Of a stretch of 64,000 bases of DNA, positions 53,634 to 64,000 are shown piece after piece. Location: contig NZ_SLZN01000002.1 of the NCBI RefSeq assembly GCF_004346035.1, positions 1-64,000 on the forward strand. The letters are read 5' to 3'. This stretch comes from Acidomonas methanolica (lineage in GTDB: Bacteria; Pseudomonadota; Alphaproteobacteria; Acetobacterales; Acetobacteraceae). Both the position numbers and the translations under genes were made by a program. Below the pieces are notes generated by a model. That model saw only the letters and a program-made list of their open reading frames with translations. It ran no database searches and had not been told where the DNA came from. Numbering within the stretch: the first letter of the stretch is position 1; every line of letters begins with the position of its first letter.

Positions 53634-54131
53634 CTATGTCGTCCGATTATGCAGTTTCGACAAGACGAGTCGCGCGGTGTATTCGGGAACGAAGCCACTG
53701 ATATCGCCGCCGAGACGGGCGATTTCCTTCACCAGACGCGACGCAGTGCAGCGATGCGCCTCGCTGGCGAGCAGAAAGACGGTCTCGATCTCCGGCGCCA
53801 GCCGGCGATTGGCGCCGGAAAGCTGGGCCTCGAATTCGAAATCCCCCGCCGAGCGCAATCCACGCACCACGCATGACGCGCCGTAATGCCGCACCGTGTC
53901 GATCAGCAGCGTCGTGAAGCCGACGACCTCGATCCGGTCGGCGCCGGGCAGATCCGCGACCTCCCGGCGCAAACAGGCGACACGCTCGTCGAGACTGAGG
54001 AGCGGGTTCTTGGCTTCATTGTCGGCGACCCCGACGATCAGCCGCGTGAAAATCCCGGTCGCCCGGCTGATGACGTCGAGATGGCCCAGAGTGACCGGAT
54101 CGAACGTCCCCGGATAGAAGCCGACGCACAT
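53634..54131 (-). CDS. coaD: Phosphopantetheine adenylyltransferase
   Basis: 165 residues; fourth step of coenzyme A synthesis, forming dephospho-CoA. YPGTFDPVTLGHLDVISRA contains the T/HxGH nucleotide-binding motif, VVRGLRSAGDFEFE is conserved, and SEAHRCTASRLVKEIARLGG is the C-terminal signature. Cys replaces a usual Ser/Ile in the SEAHRCTAS stretch, of no clear consequence. The start is 4 bases after the gyrA stop, so the two are co-transcribed. The longer frame (to 54248) would overlap gyrA. Confidence 0.95.
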   Translation of the reverse strand: MCVGFYPGTFDPVTLGHLDVISRATGIFTRLIVGVADNEAKNPLLSLDERVACLRREVADLPGADRIEVVGFTTLLIDTVRHYGASCVVRGLRSAGDFEFEAQLSGANRRLAPEIETVFLLASEAHRCTASRLVKEIARLGGDISGFVPEYTARLVLSKLHNRTT

Positions 54132-54135
54132 CGGA

Positions 54136-56919
<2,784 letters not shown>

Positions 56920-57054
56920 AGGCGGGTCCAGTTTTTACAACGAAACATACCGTTTTCAGACGGCATACGACAGGAGAGGCAGACTAGCACAGGTTCCGCC
57001 CTCGCCGGAACCCGAACGGCCCCCGACGCGATATCGGCGCGTCAGGGCGGCGCG

Positions 57055-57933
57055 TCAGACGGGCCGTACCGTCCAGCCCGCATGGAAACTCCCGCCCGGC
57101 GGCAAGTGGAACAGCCCCGACTTCGTTGCGAAATTCCCGTCGAACCCCTCCGGCGCGGCCGTGCCGTGCCAGGGCTCGATGCAGAGGAATCCCGCGCCAG
57201 GCTTCGTCCAGACGCCGAGATCGGGAAACCCGTCCCAACTCACCTCGATGCCCCGGCCTGACTGATCGAGAAAGCGCACGCCGCCGCTCGCGACGGGCGC
57301 GAAGATCAGCGCATCCGCCTCGAACAACGCATCGGCGAGCACGAGCGTGCGCCCCTCGACCGGGTTGGGAAAGAGCGCCGGGTCCAGCAGCCCACCCGTC
57401 ACGCGGCGCAGCGGTCCGGTTTCCTCGCGCGAGAAGACGAGACGATGCCCCTCCCGGCTCGCGCCCGGCTGCTGCGGCCAGCAGAAGGCAGGATGCGCAC
57501 CCAGACTCGCGGGCAACGTCCGTTCGGCATCCGGATTCCGGACGATGTAGCGCACGGACAGCGCGCCGTTCTCGATCGTGTAGCGAATCCGCAAGGAGAA
57601 CGCGCGGGGAAAGAGAGCGCGGGTCTCGGCGTCGTCCGCCAGTTCCAGCATGCAGCCGGTTTCGGTCCGTTCCAGCCAGCGAAACACACGATCGCGCGCA
57701 AAGCCGTGCTGGGTCAGATGAACCGGCGCGCCGTCCAGCTCCGCCCGATCCTCCGGCAAACGCCCGACGATCGGAAACAGCACCGGCGCGTGGCGCGGCC
57801 AGGCCGGCCCCGCATTCCAGAGCAAGGGACGGCCATCGGGCCCCTCCACGTGGAGGCGCTCCAACTCCGCCCCTTTCGCAGCTACCGTGGCCGAGAGAGA
57901 AGAATCGCCAAAGCTGTGCGTGTCGACGGTCAT
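57055..57933 (-). CDS. Aldose 1-epimerase family protein
   Basis: 292 residues from ATG 57933, with AGGGGGCGCTT upstream. LWNAGPAWPRHAPVLFPIVG, HLTQHGFARDRVF, SLGAHPAFCWP and FLCIEPWHG are typical of the galactose-mutarotase-like fold; His residues in HGFAR and GAHPAF and the Glu in IEPW are the expected catalytic set. It would interconvert sugar anomers or hexose-6-phosphate anomers; the substrate is unknown. It is divergent from cysK across an operator-like palindrome. Confidence 0.88.
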   Translation of the reverse strand: MTVDTHSFGDSSLSATVAAKGAELERLHVEGPDGRPLLWNAGPAWPRHAPVLFPIVGRLPEDRAELDGAPVHLTQHGFARDRVFRWLERTETGCMLELADDAETRALFPRAFSLRIRYTIENGALSVRYIVRNPDAERTLPASLGAHPAFCWPQQPGASREGHRLVFSREETGPLRRVTGGLLDPALFPNPVEGRTLVLADALFEADALIFAPVASGGVRFLDQSGRGIEVSWDGFPDLGVWTKPGAGFLCIEPWHGTAAPEGFDGNFATKSGLFHLPPGGSFHAGWTVRPV

Positions 57934-58028
57934 AAGCGCCCCCTGCAATGAGACCTTCCCTGTATTACGAATGACGGCGCTTTCCAAAAAATGCGTGTCC
58001 GCCATGCATGGTTTCCTTTCCGGCGCCG

Positions 58029-58064
58029 AAGGAATATATCACAGGAATTCGTGATATATTCCTT
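58029..58064. promoter_or_regulatory. Palindromic operator candidate upstream of cysK
   Basis: AAGGAATATATCAC and its exact reverse complement (14-bp arms) flank AGGAATTC, itself nearly symmetric. It ends 19 bases before the cysK GTG start and lies in the divergent gap with the epimerase gene. The form fits a dimeric regulator such as an Rrf2-type (CymR/IscR-like) protein; this is inference. Confidence 0.65.
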
Positions 58065-58083
58065 GACCGACCGAGAGAGCCTC

Positions 58084-59076
58084 GTGAAAAAAGCGCCCCC
58101 CCCCGGCCGCCTTGCCGCCGATTTCGCCGCCCCGCGCGGCCGTGTCTACGACTCCATCACCGAAACCGTCGGCGGCACGCCGCTGGTCGCGCTCCCTCGC
58201 CTGACGGCGCAGGACGGGCTCAAGGCGCGCGTTCTTCTGAAGCTGGAATTCTTCAATCCTCTCGGCTCGGTAAAGGACCGCATCGGCGTCGCGATGCTGC
58301 GCGATGCGGAGGCGAGAGGGGACATCACACCCGGCAAGACCGTCCTCGTCGAACCTACCTCCGGCAATACCGGCATTTCCCTCGCCTTCGCGGCCGCCGC
58401 CATGGGCTACCGCCTGATCGTCGCCATGCCGGAAAGCGCGTCCATCGAACGCCGCAAGATGCTGCGCCTCATGGACGTGCAGCTTGAGCTTACGCCCGCC
58501 AATCTCGGCATGGGCGGGGCCATCCGCCGCGCCGAGGATCTGGTGAAAGCCCTGCCCGACGCCTGGATGCCGAGCCAGTTCCAGAACGACGCCAATCCCG
58601 CGGTCCACGCAATGACGACGGCCGAGGAAATCTGGACGGACACTTCGGGCGAGGTCGATTGCGTGGTCGCCGGGCTCGGCACCGGCGGCACGGCCTCGGG
58701 CATCGCCCATGCGCTGAAACCGCGCAAGCCCGGCCTGAAAGTCTATGGCGTCGAGCCCGCCGAAAGCGCGGTGCTCAACGGCGACGAGCCGGGCCCGCAC
58801 GGAATCCAGGGAATCGGCCCCGGCTTCTGTCCTCACACGCTCGATCTCAAGGCGCTCGACGGCGTGCTCGATATTTCCGAACGCGACGCACTCGCCACGG
58901 CGCGGCGTTGCGCGCGCGTCGAGGGGATTCCGATCGGCATATCTTCCGGAGCCGCGCTTTACGCCGCCCTGCAACTGGCGGCGCAATCGGAGCATGAAGG
59001 CCGCACGATCGTCGCCATCGCGCCGTCCTTCGCCGAGCGCTATCTCTCCACGACTCTTTTCACCGGGCTCAGCTAG
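58084..59076 (+). CDS. cysK: Cysteine synthase A
   Basis: 330 residues, pyridoxal-phosphate enzyme making cysteine from O-acetylserine and sulfide. FFNPLGSVKDRIGVAML holds the cofactor Lys, EPTSGNTGISLAF the substrate loop, and GLGTGGTASG binds the phosphate. GIPIGISSGAAL is the C-terminal Ser motif. The GTG at 58084 follows GAGAG; the frame is open upstream to 57991, which would run through the palindrome. The C-terminal end lacks extra domains. Confidence 0.95.
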   Translation: MKKAPPPGRLAADFAAPRGRVYDSITETVGGTPLVALPRLTAQDGLKARVLLKLEFFNPLGSVKDRIGVAMLRDAEARGDITPGKTVLVEPTSGNTGISLAFAAAAMGYRLIVAMPESASIERRKMLRLMDVQLELTPANLGMGGAIRRAEDLVKALPDAWMPSQFQNDANPAVHAMTTAEEIWTDTSGEVDCVVAGLGTGGTASGIAHALKPRKPGLKVYGVEPAESAVLNGDEPGPHGIQGIGPGFCPHTLDLKALDGVLDISERDALATARRCARVEGIPIGISSGAALYAALQLAAQSEHEGRTIVAIAPSFAERYLSTTLFTGLS

Positions 59077-59087
59077 GCCGATATCAA

Positions 59088-59116
59088 TTAACAAATTTAT
59101 GTAAGTTGCATATCTT
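59088..59116 (+). promoter_or_regulatory. Candidate promoter of the 90-aa membrane protein
   Basis: TTAACA (59088-59093) and TATCTT (59111-59116) are separated by 17 bases, about 100 bases before the ATG at 59219. The region is AT-rich against GC-rich surroundings. Confidence 0.5.
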
Positions 59117-59218
59117 TCATGAAGAAAAACTGTTAACCGTCGCGCCGCCGATCTATACCGGCTCCGATCAGGGACACGCCTGACAGGGATCGGGCACCGC
59201 TCTTAAGGAACGACGATC

Positions 59219-59491
59219 ATGACCGCAGCCGATGGCGTTGTCGCTCTCAACTCCGCCTCCCCCGCCGCCAATGCCGATGCCGTCGGCGACAAGGCCGTGC
59301 GCGAGCACGGGAAAGTCCGTCTGCGCATCATCGCGATGGTCGTCAGCATCATCCTCGCCCACGCCTTCGTCGCTCTGGCGCTGCACTACACCTGGATGGA
59401 TGACGACAATAATTTCCATACCAGCTATCTCTCCTTCGGTGCCGCGATCCTCTGCTTCGTCGTCTTTTCCGTCTGCGTCGGGATGCGCTGA
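59219..59491 (+). CDS. Small two-helix membrane protein, 90 aa
   Basis: AAGGAACGACGATC precedes the ATG. A polar N-terminus (residues 1-33) is followed by two hydrophobic helices (about 35-55, RIIAMVVSIILAHAFVALAL; and 70-88, FGAAILCFVVFSVCVG), joined by an acidic loop WMDDDNNFHT. No family is recognised. It stands alone between cysK and murJ with its own likely promoter. Confidence 0.75.
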   Translation: MTAADGVVALNSASPAANADAVGDKAVREHGKVRLRIIAMVVSIILAHAFVALALHYTWMDDDNNFHTSYLSFGAAILCFVVFSVCVGMR

Positions 59492-59566
59492 CACGCATAT
59501 TCCGCCGCTTATATTCCGCCGGGAGCGGCTGGGCGAAGCGGCGAAACCCCTTTAATAACGTCGCCC

Positions 59567-61108
59567 ATGCTCAGGACTCTCCTCACCGTCGGCGGCTGGA
59601 CGATGGTCTCGCGCGTGCTCGGCCTTCTGCGCGACCAGATGCTCGCACGGTATCTCGGGGCGGGCCCGACACAGGACGCGCTGCTGGTGGCGTTCCGCCT
59701 GCCCAACATGTTCCGCAGCTTGTTCGGCGAGGGCGCGTTCAACGCGGCCTTCGTGCCGATCTTCACCGCGAAGCTGGAACGCGACGGGCATGACGAGGCC
59801 CGGCGCTTCGCCGCCTCCGTCATGGGCGCGCTGACGGGATGGCTGCTGTTCCTGGCGATTCTGGGCGAAATCTTCATGCCCTGGGTGGTGCGGCTTCTCG
59901 CCTCCGGCTTTACGGTCGGCGGCGAACGCTTCGATCTCGTCGTCACGCTTTCGCGCATCACCTTCCCCTATCTCGTGCTGATCTGCATCGCAGCCCTCGC
60001 CGCCGGCGTGCTGAATGCGCTGAACCGCTTCACCATGGCGGCGGCGGCCTATGCCAGCTTCAACGTGGTCGGGATCGTGTCGATCCTGATCGGCGCCTAC
60101 TGGCTGGGCGACACGGCGCTGTGCAGCGCCTGGGGTCTCACGATTTCCGGCGTGGTGCAGCTCGGCCTGCTTCTCTGGTCCGCCCGGCGCGCGGGCATCA
60201 CGCTCGTTCCCGGCCTCCCCCGCCTGACCGCGACCATGCGCGACATGCTGAAGCGCCTCGGCTTCGGGCTGATCGGCTCCAGCAGCACGCAGATCAACCT
60301 CGTCATCAACACGAATATTGCTTCCTATCTTCCGGCGGGATCGATCGGCTGGATATATTTCGCCGATCGCCTCACCCAACTGCCCCTCGGCGTGCTGGGC
60401 GCCGCGGCGGGCACGACGCTGCTGCCCGCCCTCGCCCGCCACGCCGCACGGAACGAAACGCCGGAGGGCCACACGGCGCTGAACAACGCCATCGACTATA
60501 CCGCCCTGCTCACCCTGCCCGCCTGCATCGGCCTGATCGCGCTCGCCCCCGGAATCATGGCGGGATTGTTCGGCTACGGGCATTTCACCACGCATGACGT
60601 CATCGCCTCGTCGCAATCCCTGACCGCCTACGCCATCGGCCTGCCCGCCTTCGTGCTGCTCAAGCTGCTGACGCCAGGCTTCTACGCCCATGGCGACACC
60701 CGCACTCCGGTCATGATCGGTTTCCTGTCCATCGGGTTGAATCTCGTTCTGAACCTCCTGTTCTTCCGTCCGCTGGCCCATGTCGGGCCACCGCTCGCCA
60801 GCGCCCTCGCCGCGACCGTCCAGGCCGGGATCTTCGCCGTCATCCTCCATCGGCGGAACGTCTTCCGCCCGTCGCCGACCCTGCTCGCGCGGCTGGGCAA
60901 GATGAGCGCGGCCTCGGTCGTCATGGGCGGCGTGGCCTGGGCCGCCGCCCGTCACCTCACGCCGGGCCTCGTCGCCTGGCCCGGCCTGGCGCGGATGTCC
61001 GCCCTCGCCGCGCTGATCGGCATGTCCGGCGCGCTCTATCTCCTCCTGCTCGCGCTTATGGGGATCGCGGCCCCGCGCGGCATGCTCCGGCGGCTTCGCC
61101 GGAGCTGA
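59567..61108 (+). CDS. murJ: Lipid II flippase MurJ
   Basis: 513 residues, about 14 membrane helices, MOP superfamily. The N-terminus (LGLLRDQMLARYLGAG, then FRLPNMFRSLFGEGAFNAAF) is the MurJ signature, with Arg residues lining the cavity. It flips the peptidoglycan precursor lipid II across the inner membrane. The 3' end contains a hairpin (CTCCGGC/GCCGGAG, 61085-61104) that may stop transcription. Confidence 0.95.
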   Translation: MLRTLLTVGGWTMVSRVLGLLRDQMLARYLGAGPTQDALLVAFRLPNMFRSLFGEGAFNAAFVPIFTAKLERDGHDEARRFAASVMGALTGWLLFLAILGEIFMPWVVRLLASGFTVGGERFDLVVTLSRITFPYLVLICIAALAAGVLNALNRFTMAAAAYASFNVVGIVSILIGAYWLGDTALCSAWGLTISGVVQLGLLLWSARRAGITLVPGLPRLTATMRDMLKRLGFGLIGSSSTQINLVINTNIASYLPAGSIGWIYFADRLTQLPLGVLGAAAGTTLLPALARHAARNETPEGHTALNNAIDYTALLTLPACIGLIALAPGIMAGLFGYGHFTTHDVIASSQSLTAYAIGLPAFVLLKLLTPGFYAHGDTRTPVMIGFLSIGLNLVLNLLFFRPLAHVGPPLASALAATVQAGIFAVILHRRNVFRPSPTLLARLGKMSAASVVMGGVAWAAARHLTPGLVAWPGLARMSALAALIGMSGALYLLLLALMGIAAPRGMLRRLRRS

Positions 61109-61175
61109 GCAGGGTTGTCCCCCGTTGCGAGATGGGCCAAAGGCAGAGGAACTTCCTTCACCGGCCCGGGACTGC

Positions 61176-62426
61176 ATGATGAGCGACCGCATTTTCCCCA
61201 CGATCGACCGCGCGACGGCGTGTCATGTCGTCGCCGCATCGTTCCTGGGATGGATGCTCGACGCCTGCGATTTCTTCATCGTGCTCTTCACGCTGGACAA
61301 TGTGGCGAACAGTTATCACGCGAGCATCGGCGCGATCCTCTGGGCGCCCACCCTCACCCTGCTCACACGCCCCATCGGCGCGTTTCTCTGCGGGCGCGGC
61401 GCAGATCGTTACGGGCGCAAACCCGTCATGATCGCGACGATCACCATCTATTCACTGATCGAGGTCGCCTCGTCCTTCGCTCCCAGCCTGACGGTCTTTC
61501 TCCTTCTGCGCGCCCTGTTCGGCATCGCGCTGGGCGGCCAATGGGGGGTCGGCACCTCGCTCATCATGGAAAGCGTGCCGGCCGCCTGGCGCGGATGGTC
61601 GTCCGGCCTGCTGCAAGCCGGTTATCCGGCAGGCTACCTGCTGGCGTCCCTGATGTACCTGCTTCTGCCGGTCGTCGGCTGGCGCGGGCTCTACATCATG
61701 GGCAGCGCTGCGATTTTCGTGGCGATCTATATCTGGATTCGCATTCCGGAAAGTCCCGAGTGGCGCGGCCGCCTCGCACGGGGCGCGACCCATGCCGACG
61801 GTCCGGGCCTGCTGGCGGTGATCCGCGGGAACATGTCCCTGTGGCTGTTCGCCGTCGCGCTGATGACGGCCTTCACCTTCTTCAGCCATGGCTCGCAGGA
61901 TCTCTATCCCAAGCTCTTCCTCCGCCTGCAACGCGGGCTGACGCCGTCGACCGTCACCCTCATCGTCGTGCTCTACAATGTCTCCGCGATTCTCGGCGGC
62001 CTGGTGTTCGGCGCGCTCTCGCAACGGATCGGACGGCAGTTCGCCATCGCCATCGGCGCCTTCGCCGTCCTGCCGCTGCTGCCTCTCTGGACATTGCCGC
62101 ATTCTCCCTTCTGGCTGGCTCTGGGCGCGATCGGCGTGCAGTTCTGCGTGCAGGGCGCATGGGGAGTCGTGCCCGCCTATCTCAGCGAATTGTCGCCCGC
62201 TTCCGTCCGCGCCACCTTCCCCGGCCTCGCCTATCAGTGCGGCAACCTGATCGCGGCCAGCAACGCACTCCTTCAGAACAGGATTTCCGAGATGTTCGGC
62301 GGGAATCTGGCGCCCGCGCTGATCGCCGTGGTCGGTGCGGCGGCGGTGGTGCTCCTGACGCTCACCCTGCTCAACGCTTTCCTGCACCCCACCATCGTCC
62401 CGCGCCCTTCGAAGACCCGCGCCTGA
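61176..62426 (+). CDS. MFS transporter (sialate/lactate SHS-like)
   Basis: 416 residues from ATG 61176, about 12 membrane helices. The loop-2/3 motif reads GRGADRYGRKP, and TM1 has LGWMLDACDFFIVLF, where an Asp-phenylalanine pair is typical of SHS and lactate/carboxylate transporters. GIALGGQWGVGTSLIMESVP is the second family motif. The likely substrate is an organic acid or sugar acid; this is not decided by the sequence. It lies about 70 bases after murJ. Confidence 0.85.
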   Translation: MMSDRIFPTIDRATACHVVAASFLGWMLDACDFFIVLFTLDNVANSYHASIGAILWAPTLTLLTRPIGAFLCGRGADRYGRKPVMIATITIYSLIEVASSFAPSLTVFLLLRALFGIALGGQWGVGTSLIMESVPAAWRGWSSGLLQAGYPAGYLLASLMYLLLPVVGWRGLYIMGSAAIFVAIYIWIRIPESPEWRGRLARGATHADGPGLLAVIRGNMSLWLFAVALMTAFTFFSHGSQDLYPKLFLRLQRGLTPSTVTLIVVLYNVSAILGGLVFGALSQRIGRQFAIAIGAFAVLPLLPLWTLPHSPFWLALGAIGVQFCVQGAWGVVPAYLSELSPASVRATFPGLAYQCGNLIAASNALLQNRISEMFGGNLAPALIAVVGAAAVVLLTLTLLNAFLHPTIVPRPSKTRA

Positions 62427-62549
62427 AAGAGGGACGAGCGGAAGTTTCCGGCGCGATTAAGTCCCGATTAATACTTCGCACCTATCATTGCTGTTCCAAT
62501 AGGCGGCCGGGGTGGGTAGAAATTCAGTCATGACGAACACGCGAAAAGA

Positions 62550-64000
62550 ATGACCGCGCCCATTCCACCCTCTCCCTCTCCTGAGGGCGCGACTCCGGCC
62601 ATGGCGCAATGGTTCGCCCTCAAGGCTCAGGAGCCCGAATCCCTGCTGTTCTTTCGCATGGGCGATTTCTACGAACTCTTCTTCGGCGACGCCGAAGCCG
62701 CCGCCACGGCGCTCGACATCGCCCTCACCACGCGCGGCCAGCACGCCGGCCAGCCGATTCCCATGTGCGGCGTGCCCGTGGCGGCGGCCCAGGCCTATCT
62801 CGCCCGGCTGATTCGGCACGGTTATCGCGTGGCTGTGGCCGAACAGACACAGTCTTCCCCCAAAGCGGGTGGAAAACCTCTGAAAGGCCCCCTGTCCCGG
62901 GCGGTCATTCGCGTCATTTCTCCCGGCACGCTGACCGAGGACGAACTTCTCGACGCCCAGCGGCCCAACCTGCTCCTGGCGCTCGCATCGCGGCCCGGAC
63001 GGGGCGATAGCGCCGCCGCGCATGTCGGCGCGGCCTGGATCGACATCTCCACAGGTCTTTTCGAGACGCAAAGCCTCGAAACCGAAGCCCTGCCGGAACT
63101 CCTCGCCCGGCTCGACCCGGCCGAAATCCTGGCCGACGACGCTCTGGTGCCGCCTGAGTTCCTGCCGCGCCTCGCTCCCCCTGCCGCCCCGCTGCGCGCC
63201 GACGCGGCAGAACGTGTCGTCGCGGAGACGTTCGGCGTCCCGCAGATCGGCGTGTTGGGCGAGTATGCAACCGAGGAAATCCTCGCCTGCGCCGCCATCC
63301 TGACCTATGTGCGGCGCAGTCAGGCAGGGACGATTCCACGCCTCGCCCGTCCGACGCCGTTGGGGGAGCGCGGCACGCTGGGCCTCGATCCCGCCACGCG
63401 GGCCAGTCTGGATTTGTTGCAGGCGCGTGACGGAACGACGGAGCACACGCTTTTCGCCGCCGTTGATCGAACGGTCACGGCAGCCGGCGCACGGCTTCTG
63501 GCGAGCTGGATCGCGGGACCCAGCACGGAACGGACACTGATCCTCGACCGGCAGGAGGCCTGGCGCTGGCTCGCCGCAGCACCGCCGTTACGCGCCGCGC
63601 TCGCCGGATTGCTGCGCCGGGTTCCCGATATGGAACGCGCGCTCGGCCGCCTCTCCGCAGGACGCGGCCAGCCGCGCGATCTGGCCGCGATCCGCGATGC
63701 GCTGCTCGCGGCGAATGCCTGCGTGGACATGCTGCGGCCGCAATGCGACGACCACACGCCGAAGCTGATCCGCGCCATTCTCGGCGGTCTGTTCGGCCGG
63801 GCCGACGCTCTTCTGGCCCAGCTTGAAGCCGCGCTGGCCGAAGCACTTCCCGCCCGGCTCGACGACGGCGGCGTCATCGCGCCGGGTTTCGACGCCGACC
63901 TGGATCGCTATCGCGCCCTGCGCGACGACAGCCGCAAACACGTCGCGGCGCTGCAATCCCGCTACGCCGCGGCCTTTGGCCTTTCCAACCTCAAGATACG
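62550..64000 (+). CDS. mutS: DNA mismatch repair protein MutS (5' part; cut by window edge)
   Basis: The frame is open from ATG 62550 to the last base, so about 483 residues are visible of an expected 850-900. Residues about 30-45, LLFFRMGDFYELFF, contain the Phe-x-Glu mismatch-reading motif. GQPIPMCGVPVAAAQAYLARL and VISPGTLTEDELL follow in domain I. Connector and core domain sequence (LGLDPATRASLDLL, RLLASWIAGP) continue to the edge. The ATPase domain lies outside the window. MutS recognises mispairs and recruits MutL. It lies 123 bases after the MFS gene. Confidence 0.95.
   Translation, partial: MTAPIPPSPSPEGATPAMAQWFALKAQEPESLLFFRMGDFYELFFGDAEAAATALDIALTTRGQHAGQPIPMCGVPVAAAQAYLARLIRHGYRVAVAEQTQSSPKAGGKPLKGPLSRAVIRVISPGTLTEDELLDAQRPNLLLALASRPGRGDSAAAHVGAAWIDISTGLFETQSLETEALPELLARLDPAEILADDALVPPEFLPRLAPPAAPLRADAAERVVAETFGVPQIGVLGEYATEEILACAAILTYVRRSQAGTIPRLARPTPLGERGTLGLDPATRASLDLLQARDGTTEHTLFAAVDRTVTAAGARLLASWIAGPSTERTLILDRQEAWRWLAAAPPLRAALAGLLRRVPDMERALGRLSAGRGQPRDLAAIRDALLAANACVDMLRPQCDDHTPKLIRAILGGLFGRADALLAQLEAALAEALPARLDDGGVIAPGFDADLDRYRALRDDSRKHVAALQSRYAAAFGLSNLKI

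Noticed and set aside
59552-61201. Long minus-strand ORF opposite murJ
   Set aside because: Antisense shadow; low-complexity Gly/Arg/Glu composition.

Overview
The window looks like a chromosomal segment of a GC-rich alphaproteobacterium. The core genes and their order, with a bd-type quinol oxidase operon and its CydDC exporter, suggest an acetic acid bacterium (Acetobacteraceae); that assignment is inference, since no rRNA is present. It has two halves that meet at a tRNA-Ser gene (35801-35893, minus strand).

Left half (1 to about 35.8 kb): an integrated mobile element. A tyrosine integrase (34572-35636) sits against the 3' end of tRNA-Ser, the usual arrangement of a tRNA-targeting integrative element. 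No copy of the tRNA end was found further left, so the element probably runs past the left edge. It carries conjugation genes: a MobF/TrwC relaxase-helicase (9429-12533) and a VirD4/TraD-type coupling protein (18300-21104). On the relaxase's other flank lie a ParA-like ATPase and a small DNA-binding protein, transcribed away from it across a 0.9 kb oriT-like gap; this recalls the stb-oriT-trw layout of plasmid R388. No mating-pair (VirB) genes are visible. The main cargo is a two-partner secretion system: a 1747-residue TpsA exoprotein (713-5956) and its TpsB outer-membrane transporter (14462-16216), placed 8.5 kb apart. Other genes are an AbiEii-type toxin pair, a serine resolvase, a SNF2-type helicase and several unrecognised coiled-coil proteins. 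A low-GC cargo patch (31.3-34.5 kb) holds a truncated SRAP gene, a two-gene membrane module, a GNAT-like protein and a DUF4238-like protein.

The element's non-coding DNA is unusually rich in patterns: a 9-bp repeat cluster in mirror arrangement (13750-14117), clusters of GGAATC (a form of the CcrM site GANTC), a 130-base tract with a single G beside the relaxase, a family of short units flanked by inverted GGCTGAAGGGGGC, and a 15-bp palindrome found both between and inside genes.

Right half (35.8-64 kb): ordinary core chromosome. gatCAB is divergent from ruvX; then cydDC and cydAB with a CydX-like gene and a further 32-codon ORF; rluB-rsmD; ftsK; a GDP-mannose enzyme; tRNA-Lys; a cyclophilin; gyrA-coaD; an aldose epimerase; cysK with a palindromic operator candidate; a small membrane protein; murJ; an MFS transporter; and mutS, which runs off the right edge.
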